DNA from: Aphelocoma coerulescens
Taxonomy: Eukaryota > Chordata > Aves > Passeriformes > Corvidae
Length of the DNA: 64,000 nt
Assembly: GCF_041296385.1 (NCBI RefSeq)
Contig: NW_027183610.1
Coordinates: 1 to 64,000, forward strand
Direction of reading: 5' to 3'
In this document: positions 22,680 through 36,287 of the stretch, piece after piece
Position numbering within the stretch: the stretch's first letter is position 1
Layout of the letters: every line of letters starts with the position of its first letter
Notes under the pieces: generated by a model
What the model was told of the DNA's origin: nothing
Seen by the model: the letters and a program-made list of their open reading frames with translations, nothing else
Database searches by the model: none
Program-made: the position numbers and the translations under genes

Positions 22680-24947
22680 GTCCAGCTGCATGCCAGGAGT
22701 GAGCACAAAATCTACCTGCATTCTCTGCAGCATGCCATCCTGGAGCAGAGCCATTGCCAAAGGAAGCCGTGAGCCCGTGCCAAGCCAGTGCCGGAGTGGG
22801 ATCCTAGCAGCACCTGTGGAAGCCGGGAGAGAGGAGCCCACCTGGAGCAGGTTCGTGCAGGATTAATCATCCCGTGGCTTCCCACCAGGGTCCTGTTGCT
22901 TCCAAAAGGCCCCACAGTGTCACTGTGGCCCCTCGGTTCCACCAGGTTCCATAGCGTCACTGTGGTGCCCAGGGTTCCGTCAGCTTCGCCAGCATCCCCA
23001 CGGTCTGCAGAGCTCCCCGAGCTTCTGTGGTGTCACAGTGGAGGCAGGGTTGCATCAGGTTCCATAGCATCAGCACGGTCTCCAGGGCTCCCAGAGGTTC
23101 TGTGGTGTCACAGTGGAGGCAGGGTTGCATCAGGTTCCATAGCATCACCACAGTCTCCAGGGCTCCCAGAGGTTCTGTGGTGTCACAGTGGAGGCAGGGT
23201 TGCATCAGGTTCCATAGCATCAGCACGGTCTCCAGGGCTCCCAGAGGTTCTGTGGTGTCACAGAGGAGGCAGGGTTGCATCAGGTTCCATAGCATCAGCA
23301 CGGTCTCCAGGGCTCCAAGAGCTTCTGTGGTGTCACAGAGGAGGCAGGGTTGCATCAGGTTCAATAGCATCAGCACGGTCTCCAGGGCTCCCCTGAGCTT
23401 CTGTGGTGGTGTCACAGAGGAGCCAGGCTTCCTTGTAGTTCCCCAGCATCACAAAGGCTCTCCTGGGAGCCACGGGTCACAAAGCACCGTGGGCTCTGTG
23501 CAGCCCCGCTGTGTCACAATGGCCGCTGGCTTCCATGAGCCCCCGCAGTGTCCCAGTGGGCCCCGTGGCTTTAGGAGTGGGTGGCTGGGAGTTGGTGCCA
23601 GCGGCTGGGGGAGCAGCAGCAGGGACTGTGTGTGGACAGTGCCATGGCCACTTGTGTGGCCACTGGTGTCTCTGTGCCAGGCACAGCCGTGGTGTGTAAC
23701 ACCGGCTCTGGGTCCTTTGGCTGTGCAGGTGGCAGTCACGGCCTGGAGCAGGGCTGCTCCCGGGGGACAGCCTGGGGCAGGAGGCTGCTGGAGATTCATT
23801 CCCCACACTCCTTGTCATGAGGTGCTCAGAGTGATTGGAAAGGCTGTTGGCAGCAGGCAGTTCTCTGGGTTCAAGCTGTGGAGCTGTCAGCGGGAATGCA
23901 AAGGCCAAGCTGGTGAGCCTTTTGTCCTGGTGCCTTTAGTGTGTGAGCAGTCCCTGGTGCCGTTGTCTTTGGATCCTGAGTGTGGGAGAGGCAAGGCTTA
24001 GGATGGTGCGTAGAGCTGAGAAGGAAAGTGCCGAGAGCAGCGTGTGTGCTGCTGCTTTGAGGGGTGCAGTTGAAGTTGTAGGCAGCAAGAGCTTTCTCAG
24101 CTGGCCCTTTTGTGAGCTCTGCTTTTGCCAGATGACTTCCATCTTACCCTCTTACCATCTTAGCCTCTCATTTTTGCATATCCCAAACCCCCTTCCAAAC
24201 ATCCAGCAGCTGCTTGTAAAGAAGAAGTCCTAGAACAAAAAGCCAGTGCTGCCTTTCATAGCCCCTTTGCTGTCTATGAAGTAGAGGAAAGAAGCTAGTG
24301 AGACGCACTTTCTTTCTCAACTCCATAGAGCGCATCCTTCTCTCAAGGTGGCAGAGTCCTTGGCGGAAGTGAAGCATCTGCAGCTGCAGTTCAGACTGAG
24401 AGATGTGCCAGGACAGGAAACATTTGCTGACCTTCCCTGTTCCCTGTGCAACATGATTCTCGCATCCCAGTCACTTTCACATACCTTCGGTATCCCTGAG
24501 TCCAAGCAGCTAAAGCTCACAGAGACAGAAGTGTCAGGAAGGAAAACGTTCCAAAAGCACCCCCTTCTCTTATCAGCATATAAATTGTGCACAACAGGCT
24601 GCGGCACCGAACCTTCCTTCTCAGATAGACATGCCATCACACTTTTCACTCTTGCAGCTCGGTTGAAAAGCTCCAGCAGCTGCTCCCGCAATAGCAAAAG
24701 GTTCTAGAAGTGAAAGCCAGTTTGGGGCTGCACCTTCTCCTTGCCGCATGTAAGCCACACCAAACTCCCTGATGCACTCTGTCCTCCCCTTCTCAAAGGA
24801 GTAGACGGTGGCATCAGGACACACCTGTGTCCCAGCAGCTGGGTGCCCAGCCGGGAGCAGGAGCAGGGCTGGGGCTGCTCCCAAAGTTGCCCCGCCCCAA
24901 TGCCAGAGCCGGACATATGCTGAGGGGGGGCTGGATCAGGCTTTATT
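22680..24947 (+). repeat. Monomer unit 11 (converted 75-bp repeat)
   Basis: The 75-bp block is 23023-23398. The junction after the second 75-bp repeat carries A at 23168 and G at 23172, giving the CCCAGAGG ending normally found after repeats 1 and 3. The fourth repeat is AGC form (G at 23298). T at 23536 is shared only with units 12 and 13. Confidence 0.97.
23023..23398 (+). repeat. 75-bp minisatellite with converted second repeat
   Basis: The second repeat ends CCCAGAGG instead of CCTGAGC, through A at 23168 and G at 23172. Both changes match the ends of repeats 1 and 3, so a short conversion tract from a neighbouring repeat explains them in one event. The fourth repeat is also of AGC form. 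Confidence 0.9.
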
Positions 24948-27215
24948 GTCCAGCTGCATGCCAGGAGTGAGCACAAAATCTACCTGCATTCTCTGCAGCA
25001 TGCCATCCTGGAGCAGAGCCATTGCCAAAGGAAGCCGTGAGCCCGTGCCAAGCCAGTGCCGGAGTGGGATCCTAGCAGCACCTGTGGAAGCCGGGAGAGA
25101 GGAGCCCACCTGGAGCAGGTTCGTGCAGGATTAATCATCCCGTGGCTTCCCACCAGGGTCCTGTTGCTTCCAAAAGGCCCCACAGTGTCACTGTGGCCCC
25201 TCGGTTCCACCAGGTTCCATAGCGTCACTGTGGTGCCCAGGGTTCCGTCAGCTTCGCCAGCATCCCCACGGTCTGCAGAGCTCCCCGAGCTTCTGTGGTG
25301 TCACAGTGGAGGCAGGGTTGCATCAGGTTCCATAGCATCAGCACGGTCTCCAGGGCTCCCAGAGGTTCTGTGGTGTCACAGTGGAGGCAGGGTTGCATCA
25401 GGTTCCATAGCATCACCACAGTCTCCAGGGCTCCCTGAGCTTCTGTGGTGTCACAGTGGAGGCAGGGTTGCATCAGGTTCCATAGCATCAGCACGGTCTC
25501 CAGGGCTCCCAGAGGTTCTGTGGTGTCACAGAGGAGGCAGGGTTGCATCAGGTTCCATAGCATCACCACGGTCTCCAGGGCTCCAAGAGCTTCTGTGGTG
25601 TCACAGAGGAGGCAGGGTTGCATCAGGTTCAATAGCATCAGCACGGTCTCCAGGGCTCCCCTGAGCTTCTGTGGTGGTGTCACAGAGGAGCCAGGCTTCC
25701 TTGTAGTTCCCCAGCATCACAAAGGCTCTCCTGGGAGCCACGGGTCACAAAGCACCGTGGGCTCTGTGCAGCCCCGCTGTGTCACAATGGCCGCTGGCTT
25801 CCATGAGCCCCCGCAGTGTCCCAGTGGGCCCCGTGGCTTTAGGAGTGGGTGGCTGGGAGTTGGTGCCAGCGGCTGGGGGAGCAGCAGCAGGGACTGTGTG
25901 TGGACAGTGCCATGGCCACTTGTGTGGCCACTGGTGTCTCTGTGCCAGGCACAGCCGTGGTGTGTAACACCGGCTCTGGGTCCTTTGGCTGTGCAGGTGG
26001 CAGTCACGGCCTGGAGCAGGGCTGCTCCCGGGGGACAGCCTGGGGCAGGAGGCTGCTGGAGATTCATTCCCCACACTCCTTGTCATGAGGTGCTCAGAGT
26101 GATTGGAAAGGCTGTTGGCAGCAGGCAGTTCTCTGGGTTCAAGCTGTGGAGCTGTCAGCGGGAATGCAAAGGCCAAGCTGGTGAGCCTTTTGTCCTGGTG
26201 CCTTTAGTGTGTGAGCAGTCCCTGGTGCCGTTGTCTTTGGATCCTGAGTGTGGGAGAGGCAAGGCTTAGGATGGTGCGTAGAGCTGAGAAGGAAAGTGCC
26301 GAGAGCAGCGTGTGTGCTGCTGCTTTGAGGGGTGCAGTTGAAGTTGTAGGCAGCAAGAGCTTTCTCAGCTGGCCCTTTTGTGAGCTCTGCTTTTGCCAGA
26401 TGACTTCCATCTTACCCTCTTACCATCTTAGCCTCTCATTTTTGCATATCCCAAACCCCCTTCCAAACATCCAGCAGCTGCTTGTAAAGAAGAAGTCCTA
26501 GAACAAAAAGCCAGTGCTGCCTTTCATAGCCCCTTTGCTGTCTATGAAGTAGAGGAAAGAAGCTAGTGAGACGCACTTTCTTTCTCAACTCCATAGAGCG
26601 CATCCTTCTCTCAAGGTGGCAGAGTCCTTGGCGGAAGTGAAGCATCTGCAGCTGCAGTTCAGACTGAGAGATGTGCCAGGACAGGAAACATTTGCTGACC
26701 TTCCCTGTTCCCTGTGCAACATGATTCTCGCATCCCAGTCACTTTCACATACCTTCGGTATCCCTGAGTCCAAGCAGCTAAAGCTCACAGAGACAGAAGT
26801 GTCAGGAAGGAAAACGTTCCAAAAGCACCCCCTTCTCTTATCAGCATATAAATTGTGCACAACAGGCTGCGGCACCGAACCTTCCTTCTCAGATAGACAT
26901 GCCATCACACTTTTCACTCTTGCAGCTCGGTTGAAAAGCTCCAGCAGCTGCTCCCGCAATAGCAAAAGGTTCTAGAAGTGAAAGCCAGTTTGGGGCTGCA
27001 CCTTCTCCTTGCCGCATGTAAGCCACACCAAACTCCCTGATGCACTCTGTCCTCCCCTTCTCAAAGGAGTAGACGGTGGCATCAGGACACACCTGTGTCC
27101 CAGCAGCTGGGTGCCCAGCCGGGAGCAGGAGCAGGGCTGGGGCTGCTCCCAAAGTTGCCCCGCCCCAATGCCAGAGCCGGACATATGCTGAGGGGGGGCT
27201 GGATCAGGCTTTATT
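24948..27215 (+). repeat. Monomer unit 12
   Basis: The 75-bp block is 25291-25666. T at 25804 (CpG to TpG) is shared with 11 and 13. Otherwise it is consensus. Confidence 0.97.
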
Positions 27216-29483
27216 GTCCAGCTGCATGCCAGGAGTGAGCACAAAATCTACCTGCATTCTCTGCAGCATGCCATCCTGGAGCAGAGCCATTGCCAAAGGA
27301 AGCCGTGAGCCCGTGCCAAGCCAGTGCCGGAGTGGGATCCTAGCAGCACCTGTGGAAGCCGGGAGAGAGGAGCCCACCTGGAGCAGGTTCGTGCAGGATT
27401 AATCATCCCGTGGCTTCCCACCAGGGTCCTGTTGCTTCCAAAAGGCCCCACAGTGTCACTGTGGCCCCTCGGTTCCACCAGGTTCCATAGCGTCACTGTG
27501 GTGCCCAGGGTTCCGTCAGCTTCGCCAGCATCCCCACGGTCTGCAGAGCTCCCCGAGCTTCTGTGGTGTCACAGTGGAGGCAGGGTTGCATCAGGTTCCA
27601 TAGCATCAGCACGGTCTCCAGGGCTCCCAGAGGTTCTGTGGTGTCACAGTGGAGGCAGGGTTGCATCAGGTTCCATAGCATCACCACAGTCTCCAGGGCT
27701 CCCTGAGCTTCTGTGGTGTCACAGTGGAGGCAGGGTTGCATCAGGTTCCATAGCATCAGCACGGTCTCCAGGGCTCCCAGAGGTTCTGTGGTGTCACAGA
27801 GGAGGCAGGGTTGCATCAGGTTCCATAGCATCACCACGGTCTCCAGGGCTCCAAGAGCTTCTGTGGTGTCACAGAGGAGGCAGGGTTGCATCAGGTTCAA
27901 TAGCATCAGCACGGTCTCCAGGGCTCCCCTGAGCTTCTGTGGTGGTGTCACAGAGGAGCCAGGCTTCCTTGTAGTTCCCCAGCATCACAAAGGCTCTCCT
28001 GGGAGCCACGGGTCACAAAGCACCGTGGGCTCTGTGCAGCCCCGCTGTGTCACAATGGCCGCTGGCTTCCATGAGCCCCCGCAGTGTCCCAGTGGGCCCC
28101 GTGGCTTTAGGAGTGGGTGGCTGGGAGTTGGTGCCAGCGGCTGGGGGAGCAGCAGCAGGGACTGTGTGTGGACAGTGCCATGGCCACTTGTGTGGCCACT
28201 GGTGTCTCTGTGCCAGGCACAGCCGTGGTGTGTAACACCGGCTCTGGGTCCTTTGGCTGTGCAGGTGGCAGTCACGGCCTGGAGCAGGGCTGCTCCCGGG
28301 GGACAGCCTGGGGCAGGAGGCTGCTGGAGATTCATTCCCCACACTCCTTGTCATGAGGTGCTCAGAGTGATTGGAAAGGCTGTTGGCAGCAGGCAGTTCT
28401 CTGGGTTCAAGCTGTGGAGCTGTCAGCGGGAATGCAAAGGCCAAGCTGGTGAGCCTTTTGTCCTGGTGCCTTTAGTGTGTGAGCAGTCCCTGGTGCCGTT
28501 GTCTTTGGATCCTGAGTGTGGGAGAGGCAAGGCTTAGGATGGTGCGTAGAGCTGAGAAGGAAAGTGCCGAGAGCAGCGTGTGTGCTGCTGCTTTGAGGGG
28601 TGCAGTTGAAGTTGTAGGCAGCAAGAGCTTTCTCAGCTGGCCCTTTTGTGAGCTCTGCTTTTGCCAGATGACTTCCATCTTACCCTCTTACCATCTTAGC
28701 CTCTCATTTTTGCATATCCCAAACCCCCTTCCAAACATCCAGCAGCTGCTTGTAAAGAAGAAGTCCTAGAACAAAAAGCCAGTGCTGCCTTTCATAGCCC
28801 CTTTGCTGTCTATGAAGTAGAGGAAAGAAGCTAGTGAGACGCACTTTCTTTCTCAACTCCATAGAGCGCATCCTTCTCTCAAGGTGGCAGAGTCCTTGGC
28901 GGAAGTGAAGCATCTGCAGCTGCAGTTCAGACTGAGAGATGTGCCAGGACAGGAAACATTTGCTGACCTTCCCTGTTCCCTGTGCAACATGATTCTCGCA
29001 TCCCAGTCACTTTCACATACCTTCGGTATCCCTGAGTCCAAGCAGCTAAAGCTCACAGAGACAGAAGTGTCAGGAAGGAAAACGTTCCAAAAGCACCCCC
29101 TTCTCTTATCAGCATATAAATTGTGCACAACAGGCTGCGGCACCGAACCTTCCTTCTCAGATAGACATGCCATCACACTTTTCACTCTTGCAGCTCGGTT
29201 GAAAAGCTCCAGCAGCTGCTCCCGCAATAGCAAAAGGTTCTAGAAGTGAAAGCCAGTTTGGGGCTGCACCTTCTCCTTGCCGCATGTAAGCCACACCAAA
29301 CTCCCTGATGCACTCTGTCCTCCCCTTCTCAAAGGAGTAGACGGTGGCATCAGGACACACCTGTGTCCCAGCAGCTGGGTGCCCAGCCGGGAGCAGGAGC
29401 AGGGCTGGGGCTGCTCCCAAAGTTGCCCCGCCCCAATGCCAGAGCCGGACATATGCTGAGGGGGGGCTGGATCAGGCTTTATT
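27216..29483 (+). repeat. Monomer unit 13
   Basis: The 75-bp block is 27559-27934. T at 28072 is shared with 11 and 12; it is the last member of that block. I see no difference from unit 12. Confidence 0.97.
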
Positions 29484-31751
29484 GTCCAGCTGCATGCCAG
29501 GAGTGAGCACAAAATCTACCTGCATTCTCTGCAGCATGCCATCCTGGAGCAGAGCCATTGCCAAAGGAAGCCGTGAGCCCGTGCCAAGCCAGTGCCGGAG
29601 TGGGATCCTAGCAGCACCTGTGGAAGCCGGGAGAGAGGAGCCCACCTGGAGCAGGTTCGTGCAGGATTAATCATCCCGTGGCTTCCCACCAGGGTCCTGT
29701 TGCTTCCAAAAGGCCCCACAGTGTCACTGTGGCCCCTCGGTTCCACCAGGTTCCATAGCGTCACTGTGGTGCCCAGGGTTCCGTCAGCTTCGCCAGCATC
29801 CCCACGGTCTGCAGAGCTCCCCGAGCTTCTGTGGTGTCACAGTGGAGGCAGGGTTGCATCAGGTTCCATAGCATCAGCACGGTCTCCAGGGCTCCCAGAG
29901 GTTCTGTGGTGTCACAGTGGAGGCAGGGTTGCATCAGGTTCCATAGCATCACCACAGTCTCCAGGGCTCCCTGAGCTTCTGTGGTGTCACAGTGGAGGCA
30001 GGGTTGCATCAGGTTCCATAGCATCAGCACGGTCTCCAGGGCTCCCAGAGGTTCTGTGGTGTCACAGAGGAGGCAGGGTTGCATCAGGTTCCATAGCATC
30101 AGCACGGTCTCCAGGGCTCCAAGAGCTTCTGTGGTGTCACAGAGGAGGCAGGGTTGCATCAGGTTCAATAGCATCAGCACGGTCTCCAGGGCTCCCCTGA
30201 GCTTCTGTGGTGGTGTCACAGAGGAGCCAGGCTTCCTTGTAGTTCCCCAGCATCACAAAGGCTCTCCTGGGAGCCACGGGTCACAAAGCACCGTGGGCTC
30301 TGTGCAGCCCCGCTGTGTCACAATGGCCGCTGGCTTCCACGAGCCCCCGCAGTGTCCCAGTGGGCCCCGTGGCTTTAGGAGTGGGTGGCTGGGAGTTGGT
30401 GCCAGCGGCTGGGGGAGCAGCAGCAGGGACTGTGTGTGGACAGTGCCATGGCCACTTGTGTGGCCACTGGTGTCTCTGTGCCAGGCACAGCCGTGGTGTG
30501 TAACACCGGCTCTGGGTCCTTTGGCTGTGCAGGTGGCAGTCACGGCCTGGAGCAGGGCTGCTCCCGGGGGACAGCCTGGGGCAGGAGGCTGCTGGAGATT
30601 CATTCCCCACACTCCTTGTCATGAGGTGCTCAGAGTGATTGGAAAGGCTGTTGGCAGCAGGCAGTTCTCTGGGTTCAAGCTGTGGAGCTGTCAGCGGGAA
30701 TGCAAAGGCCAAGCTGGTGAGCCTTTTGTCCTGGTGCCTTTAGTGTGTGAGCAGTCCCTGGTGCCGTTGTCTTTGGATCCTGAGTGTGGGAGAGGCAAGG
30801 CTTAGGATGGTGCGTAGAGCTGAGAAGGAAAGTGCCGAGAGCAGCGTGTGTGCTGCTGCTTTGAGGGGTGCAGTTGAAGTTGTAGGCAGCAAGAGCTTTC
30901 TCAGCTGGCCCTTTTGTGAGCTCTGCTTTTGCCAGATGACTTCCATCTTACCCTCTTACCATCTTAGCCTCTCATTTTTGCATATCCCAAACCCCCTTCC
31001 AAACATCCAGCAGCTGCTTGTAAAGAAGAAGTCCTAGAACAAAAAGCCAGTGCTGCCTTTCATAGCCCCTTTGCTGTCTATGAAGTAGAGGAAAGAAGCT
31101 AGTGAGACGCACTTTCTTTCTCAACTCCATAGAGCGCATCCTTCTCTCAAGGTGGCAGAGTCCTTGGCGGAAGTGAAGCATCTGCAGCTGCAGTTCAGAC
31201 TGAGAGATGTGCCAGGACAGGAAACATTTGCTGACCTTCCCTGTTCCCTGTGCAACATGATTCTCGCATCCCAGTCACTTTCACATACCTTCGGTATCCC
31301 TGAGTCCAAGCAGCTAAAGCTCACAGAGACAGAAGTGTCAGGAAGGAAAACGTTCCAAAAGCACCCCCTTCTCTTATCAGCATATAAATTGTGCACAACA
31401 GGCTGCGGCACCGAACCTTCCTTCTCAGATAGACATGCCATCACACTTTTCACTCTTGCAGCTCGGTTGAAAAGCTCCAGCAGCTGCTCCCGCAATAGCA
31501 AAAGGTTCTAGAAGTGAAAGCCAGTTTGGGGCTGCACCTTCTCCTTGCCGCATGTAAGCCACACCAAACTCCCTGATGCACTCTGTCCTCCCCTTCTCAA
31601 AGGAGTAGACGGTGGCATCAGGACACACCTGTGTCCCAGCAGCTGGGTGCCCAGCCGGGAGCAGGAGCAGGGCTGGGGCTGCTCCCAAAGTTGCCCCGCC
31701 CCAATGCCAGAGCCGGACATATGCTGAGGGGGGGCTGGATCAGGCTTTATT
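29484..31751 (+). repeat. Monomer unit 14
   Basis: The 75-bp block is 29827-30202. G at 30102 gives the AGC form of the fourth 75-bp repeat. Otherwise it is consensus. Confidence 0.97.
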
Positions 31752-34019
31752 GTCCAGCTGCATGCCAGGAGTGAGCACAAAATCTACCTGCATTCTCTGC
31801 AGCATGCCATCCTGGAGCAGAGCCATTGCCAAAGGAAGCCGTGAGCCCGTGCCAAGCCAGTGCCGGAGTGGGATCCTAGCAGCACCTGTGGAAGCCGGGA
31901 GAGAGGAGCCCACCTGGAGCAGGTTCGTGCAGGATTAATCATCCCGTGGCTTCCCACCAGGGTCCTGTTGCTTCCAAAAGGCCCCACAGTGTCACTGTGG
32001 CCCCTCGGTTCCACCAGGTTCCATAGCGTCACTGTGGTGCCCAGGGTTCCGTCAGCTTCGCCAGCATCCCCACGGTCTGCAGAGCTCCCCGAGCTTCTGT
32101 GGTGTCACAGTGGAGGCAGGGTTGCATCAGGTTCCATAGCATCAGCACGGTCTCCAGGGCTCCCAGAGGTTCTGTGGTGTCACAGTGGAGGCAGGGTTGC
32201 ATCAGGTTCCATAGCATCACCACAGTCTCCAGGGCTCCCTGAGCTTCTGTGGTGTCACAGTGGAGGCAGGGTTGCATCAGGTTCCATAGCATCAGCACGG
32301 TCTCCAGGGCTCCCAGAGGTTCTGTGGTGTCACAGAGGAGGCAGGGTTGCATCAGGTTCCATAGCATCACCACGGTCTCCAGGGCTCCAAGAGCTTCTGT
32401 GGTGTCACAGAGGAGGCAGGGTTGCATCAGGTTCAATAGCATCAGCACGGTCTCCAGGGCTCCCCTGAGCTTCTGTGGTGGTGTCACAGAGGAGGCAGGC
32501 TTCCTTGTAGTTCCCCAGCATCACAAAGGCTCTCCTGGGAGCCACGGGTCACAAAGCACCGTGGGCTCTGTGCAGCCCCGCTGTGTCACAATGGCCGCTG
32601 GCTTCCACGAGCCCCCGCAGTGTCCCAGTGGGCCCCGTGGCTTTAGGAGTGGGTGGCTGGGAGTTGGTGCCAGCGGCTGGGGGAGCAGCAGCAGGGACTG
32701 TGTGTGGACAGTGCCATGGCCACTTGTGTGGCCACTGGTGTCTCTGTGCCAGGCACAGCCGTGGTGTGTAACACCGGCTCTGGGTCCTTTGGCTGTGCAG
32801 GTGGCAGTCACGGCCTGGAGCAGGGCTGCTCCCGGGGGACAGCCTGGGGCAGGAGGCTGCTGGAGATTCATTCCCCACACTCCTTGTCATGAGGTGCTCA
32901 GAGTGATTGGAAAGGCTGTTGGCAGCAGGCAGTTCTCTGGGTTCAAGCTGTGGAGCTGTCAGCGGGAATGCAAAGGCCAAGCTGGTGAGCCTTTTGTCCT
33001 GGTGCCTTTAGTGTGTGAGCAGTCCCTGGTGCCGTTGTCTTTGGATCCTGAGTGTGGGAGAGGCAAGGCTTAGGATGGTGCGTAGAGCTGAGAAGGAAAG
33101 TGCCGAGAGCAGCGTGTGTGCTGCTGCTTTGAGGGGTGCAGTTGAAGTTGTAGGCAGCAAGAGCTTTCTCAGCTGGCCCTTTTGTGAGCTCTGCTTTTGC
33201 CAGATGACTTCCATCTTACCCTCTTACCATCTTAGCCTCTCATTTTTGCATATCCCAAACCCCCTTCCAAACATCCAGCAGCTGCTTGTAAAGAAGAAGT
33301 CCTAGAACAAAAAGCCAGTGCTGCCTTTCATAGCCCCTTTGCTGTCTATGAAGTAGAGGAAAGAAGCTAGTGAGACGCACTTTCTTTCTCAACTCCATAG
33401 AGCGCATCCTTCTCTCAAGGTGGCAGAGTCCTTGGCGGAAGTGAAGCATCTGCAGCTGCAGTTCAGACTGAGAGATGTGCCAGGACAGGAAACATTTGCT
33501 GACCTTCCCTGTTCCCTGTGCAACATGATTCTCGCATCCCAGTCACTTTCACATACCTTCGGTATCCCTGAGTCCAAGCAGCTAAAGCTCACAGAGACAG
33601 AAGTGTCAGGAAGGAAAACGTTGCAAAAGCACCCCCTTCTCATATCAGCATATAAATTGTGCACAACAGGCTGCGGCACCGAACCTTCCTTCTCAGATAG
33701 ACATGCCATCACACTTTTCACTCTTGCAGCTCGGTTGAAAAGCTCCAGCAGCTGCTCCCGCAATAGCAAAAGGTTCTAGAAGTGAAAGCCAGTTTGGGGC
33801 TGCACCTTCTCCTTGCCGCATGTAAGCCACACCAAACTCCCTGATGCACTCTGTCCTCCCCTTCTCAAAGGAGTAGACGGTGGCATCAGGACACACCTGT
33901 GTCCCAGCAGCTGGGTGCCCAGCCGGGAGCAGGAGCAGGGCTGGGGCTGCTCCCAAAGTTGCCCCGCCCCAATGCCAGAGCCGGACATATGCTGAGGGGG
34001 GGCTGGATCAGGCTTTATT
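31752..34019 (+). repeat. Monomer unit 15
   Basis: The 75-bp block is 32095-32470. G at 32495 (shared with 17, 20, 22 and 24) makes the decayed sixth repeat look like a standard 75-bp repeat. G at 33623 is shared with 2, 21, 24, 25 and 26. The private A at 33642 destroys a CTTATCA (GATA-type) motif. Confidence 0.97.
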
Positions 34020-36287
34020 GTCCAGCTGCATGCCAGGAGTGAGCACAAAATCTACCTGCATTCTCTGCAGCATGCCATCCTGGAGCAGAGCCATTGCCAA
34101 AGGAAGCCGTGAGCCCGTGCCAAGCCAGTGCCGGAGTGGGATCCTAGCAGCACCTGTGGAAGCCGGGAGAGAGGAGCCCACCTGGAGCAGGTTCGTGCAG
34201 GATTAATCATCCCGTGGCTTCCCACCAGGGTCCTGTTGCTTCCAAAAGGCCCCACAGTGTCACTGTGGCCCCTCGGTTCCACCAGGTTCCATAGCGTCAC
34301 TGTGGTGCCCAGGGTTCCGTCAGCTTCGCCAGCATCCCCACGGTCTGCAGAGCTCCCCGAGCTTCTGTGGTGTCACAGTGGAGGCAGGGTTGCATCAGGT
34401 TCCATAGCATCAGCACGGTCTCCAGGGCTCCCAGAGGTTCTGTGGTGTCACAGTGGAGGCAGGGTTGCATCAGGTTCCATAGCATCACCACAGTCTCCAG
34501 GGCTCCCTGAGCTTCTGTGGTGTCACAGTGGAGGCAGGGTTGCATCAGGTTCCATAGCATCAGCACGGTCTCCAGGGCTCCCAGAGGTTCTGTGGTGTCA
34601 CAGAGGAGGCAGGGTTGCATCAGGTTCCATAGCATCACCACGGTCTCCAGGGCTCCAAGAGCTTCTGTGGTGTCACAGAGGAGGCAGGGTTGCATCAGGT
34701 TCAATAGCATCAGCACGGTCTCCAGGGCTCCCCTGAGCTTCTGTGGTGGTGTCACAGAGGAGCCAGGCTTCCTTGTAGTTCCCCAGCATCACAAAGGCTC
34801 TCCTGGGAGCCACGGGTCACAAAGCACCGTGGGCTCTGTGCAGCCCCGCTGTGTCACAATGGCCGCTGGCTTCCACGAGCCCCCGCAGTGTCCCAGTGGG
34901 CCCCGTGGCTTTAGGAGTGGGTGGCTGGGAGTTGGTGCCAGCGGCTGGGGGAGCAGCAGCAGGGACTGTGTGTGGACAGTGCCATGGCCACTTGTGTGGC
35001 CACTGGTGTCTCTGTGCCAGGCACAGCCGTGGTGTGTAACACCGGCTCTGGGTCCTTTGGCTGTGCAGGTGGCAGTCACGGCCTGGAGCAGGGCTGCTCC
35101 CGGGGGACAGCCTGGGGCAGGAGGCTGCTGGAGATTCATTCCCCACACTCCTTGTCATGAGGTGCTCAGAGTGATTGGAAAGGCTGTTGGCAGCAGGCAG
35201 TTCTCTGGGTTCAAGCTGTGGAGCTGTCAGCGGGAATGCAAAGGCCAAGCTGGTGAGCCTTTTGTCCTGGTGCCTTTAGTGTGTGAGCAGTCCCTGGTGC
35301 CGTTGTCTTTGGATCCTGAGTGTGGGAGAGGCAAGGCTTAGGATGGTGCGTAGAGCTGAGAAGGAAAGTGCCGAGAGCAGCGTGTGTGCTGCTGCTTTGA
35401 GGGGTGCAGTTGAAGTTGTAGGCAGCAAGAGCTTTCTCAGCTGGCCCTTTTGTGAGCTCTGCTTTTGCCAGATGACTTCCATCTTACCCTCTTACCATCT
35501 TAGCCTCTCATTTTTGCATATCCCAAACCCCCTTCCAAACATCCAGCAGCTGCTTGTAAAGAAGAAGTCCTAGAACAAAAAGCCAGTGCTGCCTTTCATA
35601 GCCCCTTTGCTGTCTATGAAGTAGAGGAAAGAAGCTAGTGAGACGCACTTTCTTTCTCAACTCCATAGAGCGCATCCTTCTCTCAAGGTGGCAGAGTCCT
35701 TGGCGGAAGTGAAGCATCTGCAGCTGCAGTTCAGACTGAGAGATGTGCCAGGACAGGAAACATTTGCTGACCTTCCCTGTTCCCTGTGCAACATGATTCT
35801 CGCATCCCAGTCACTTTCACATACCTTCGGTATCCCTGAGTCCAAGCAGCTAAAGCTCACAGAGACAGAAGTGTCAGGAAGGAAAACGTTCCAAAAGCAC
35901 CCCCTTCTCTTATCAGCATATAAATTGTGCACAACAGGCTGCGGCACCGAACCTTCCTTCTCAGATAGACATGCCATCACACTTTTCACTCTTGCAGCTC
36001 GGTTGAAAAGCTCCAGCAGCTGCTCCCGCAATAGCAAAAGGTTCTAGAAGTGAAAGCCAGTTTGGGGCTGCACCTTCTCCTTGCCGCATGTAAGCCACAC
36101 CAAACTCCCTGATGCACTCTGTCCTCCCCTTCTCAAAGGAGTAGACGGTGGCATCAGGACACACCTGTGTCCCAGCAGCTGGGTGCCCAGCCGGGAGCAG
36201 GAGCAGGGCTGGGGCTGCTCCCAAAGTTGCCCCGCCCCAATGCCAGAGCCGGACATATGCTGAGGGGGGGCTGGATCAGGCTTTATT
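34020..36287 (+). repeat. Monomer unit 16 (consensus copy)
   Basis: The 75-bp block is 34363-34738. It carries the majority base at every variable site I tracked, so it is the best single representative of the array. Confidence 0.97.

Noticed and set aside
25717..26076. 119-codon minus-strand frame seen in some copies
   Set aside because: Absent from units 2-8 and 10 because T at the L site makes a stop. It is not maintained across the array.
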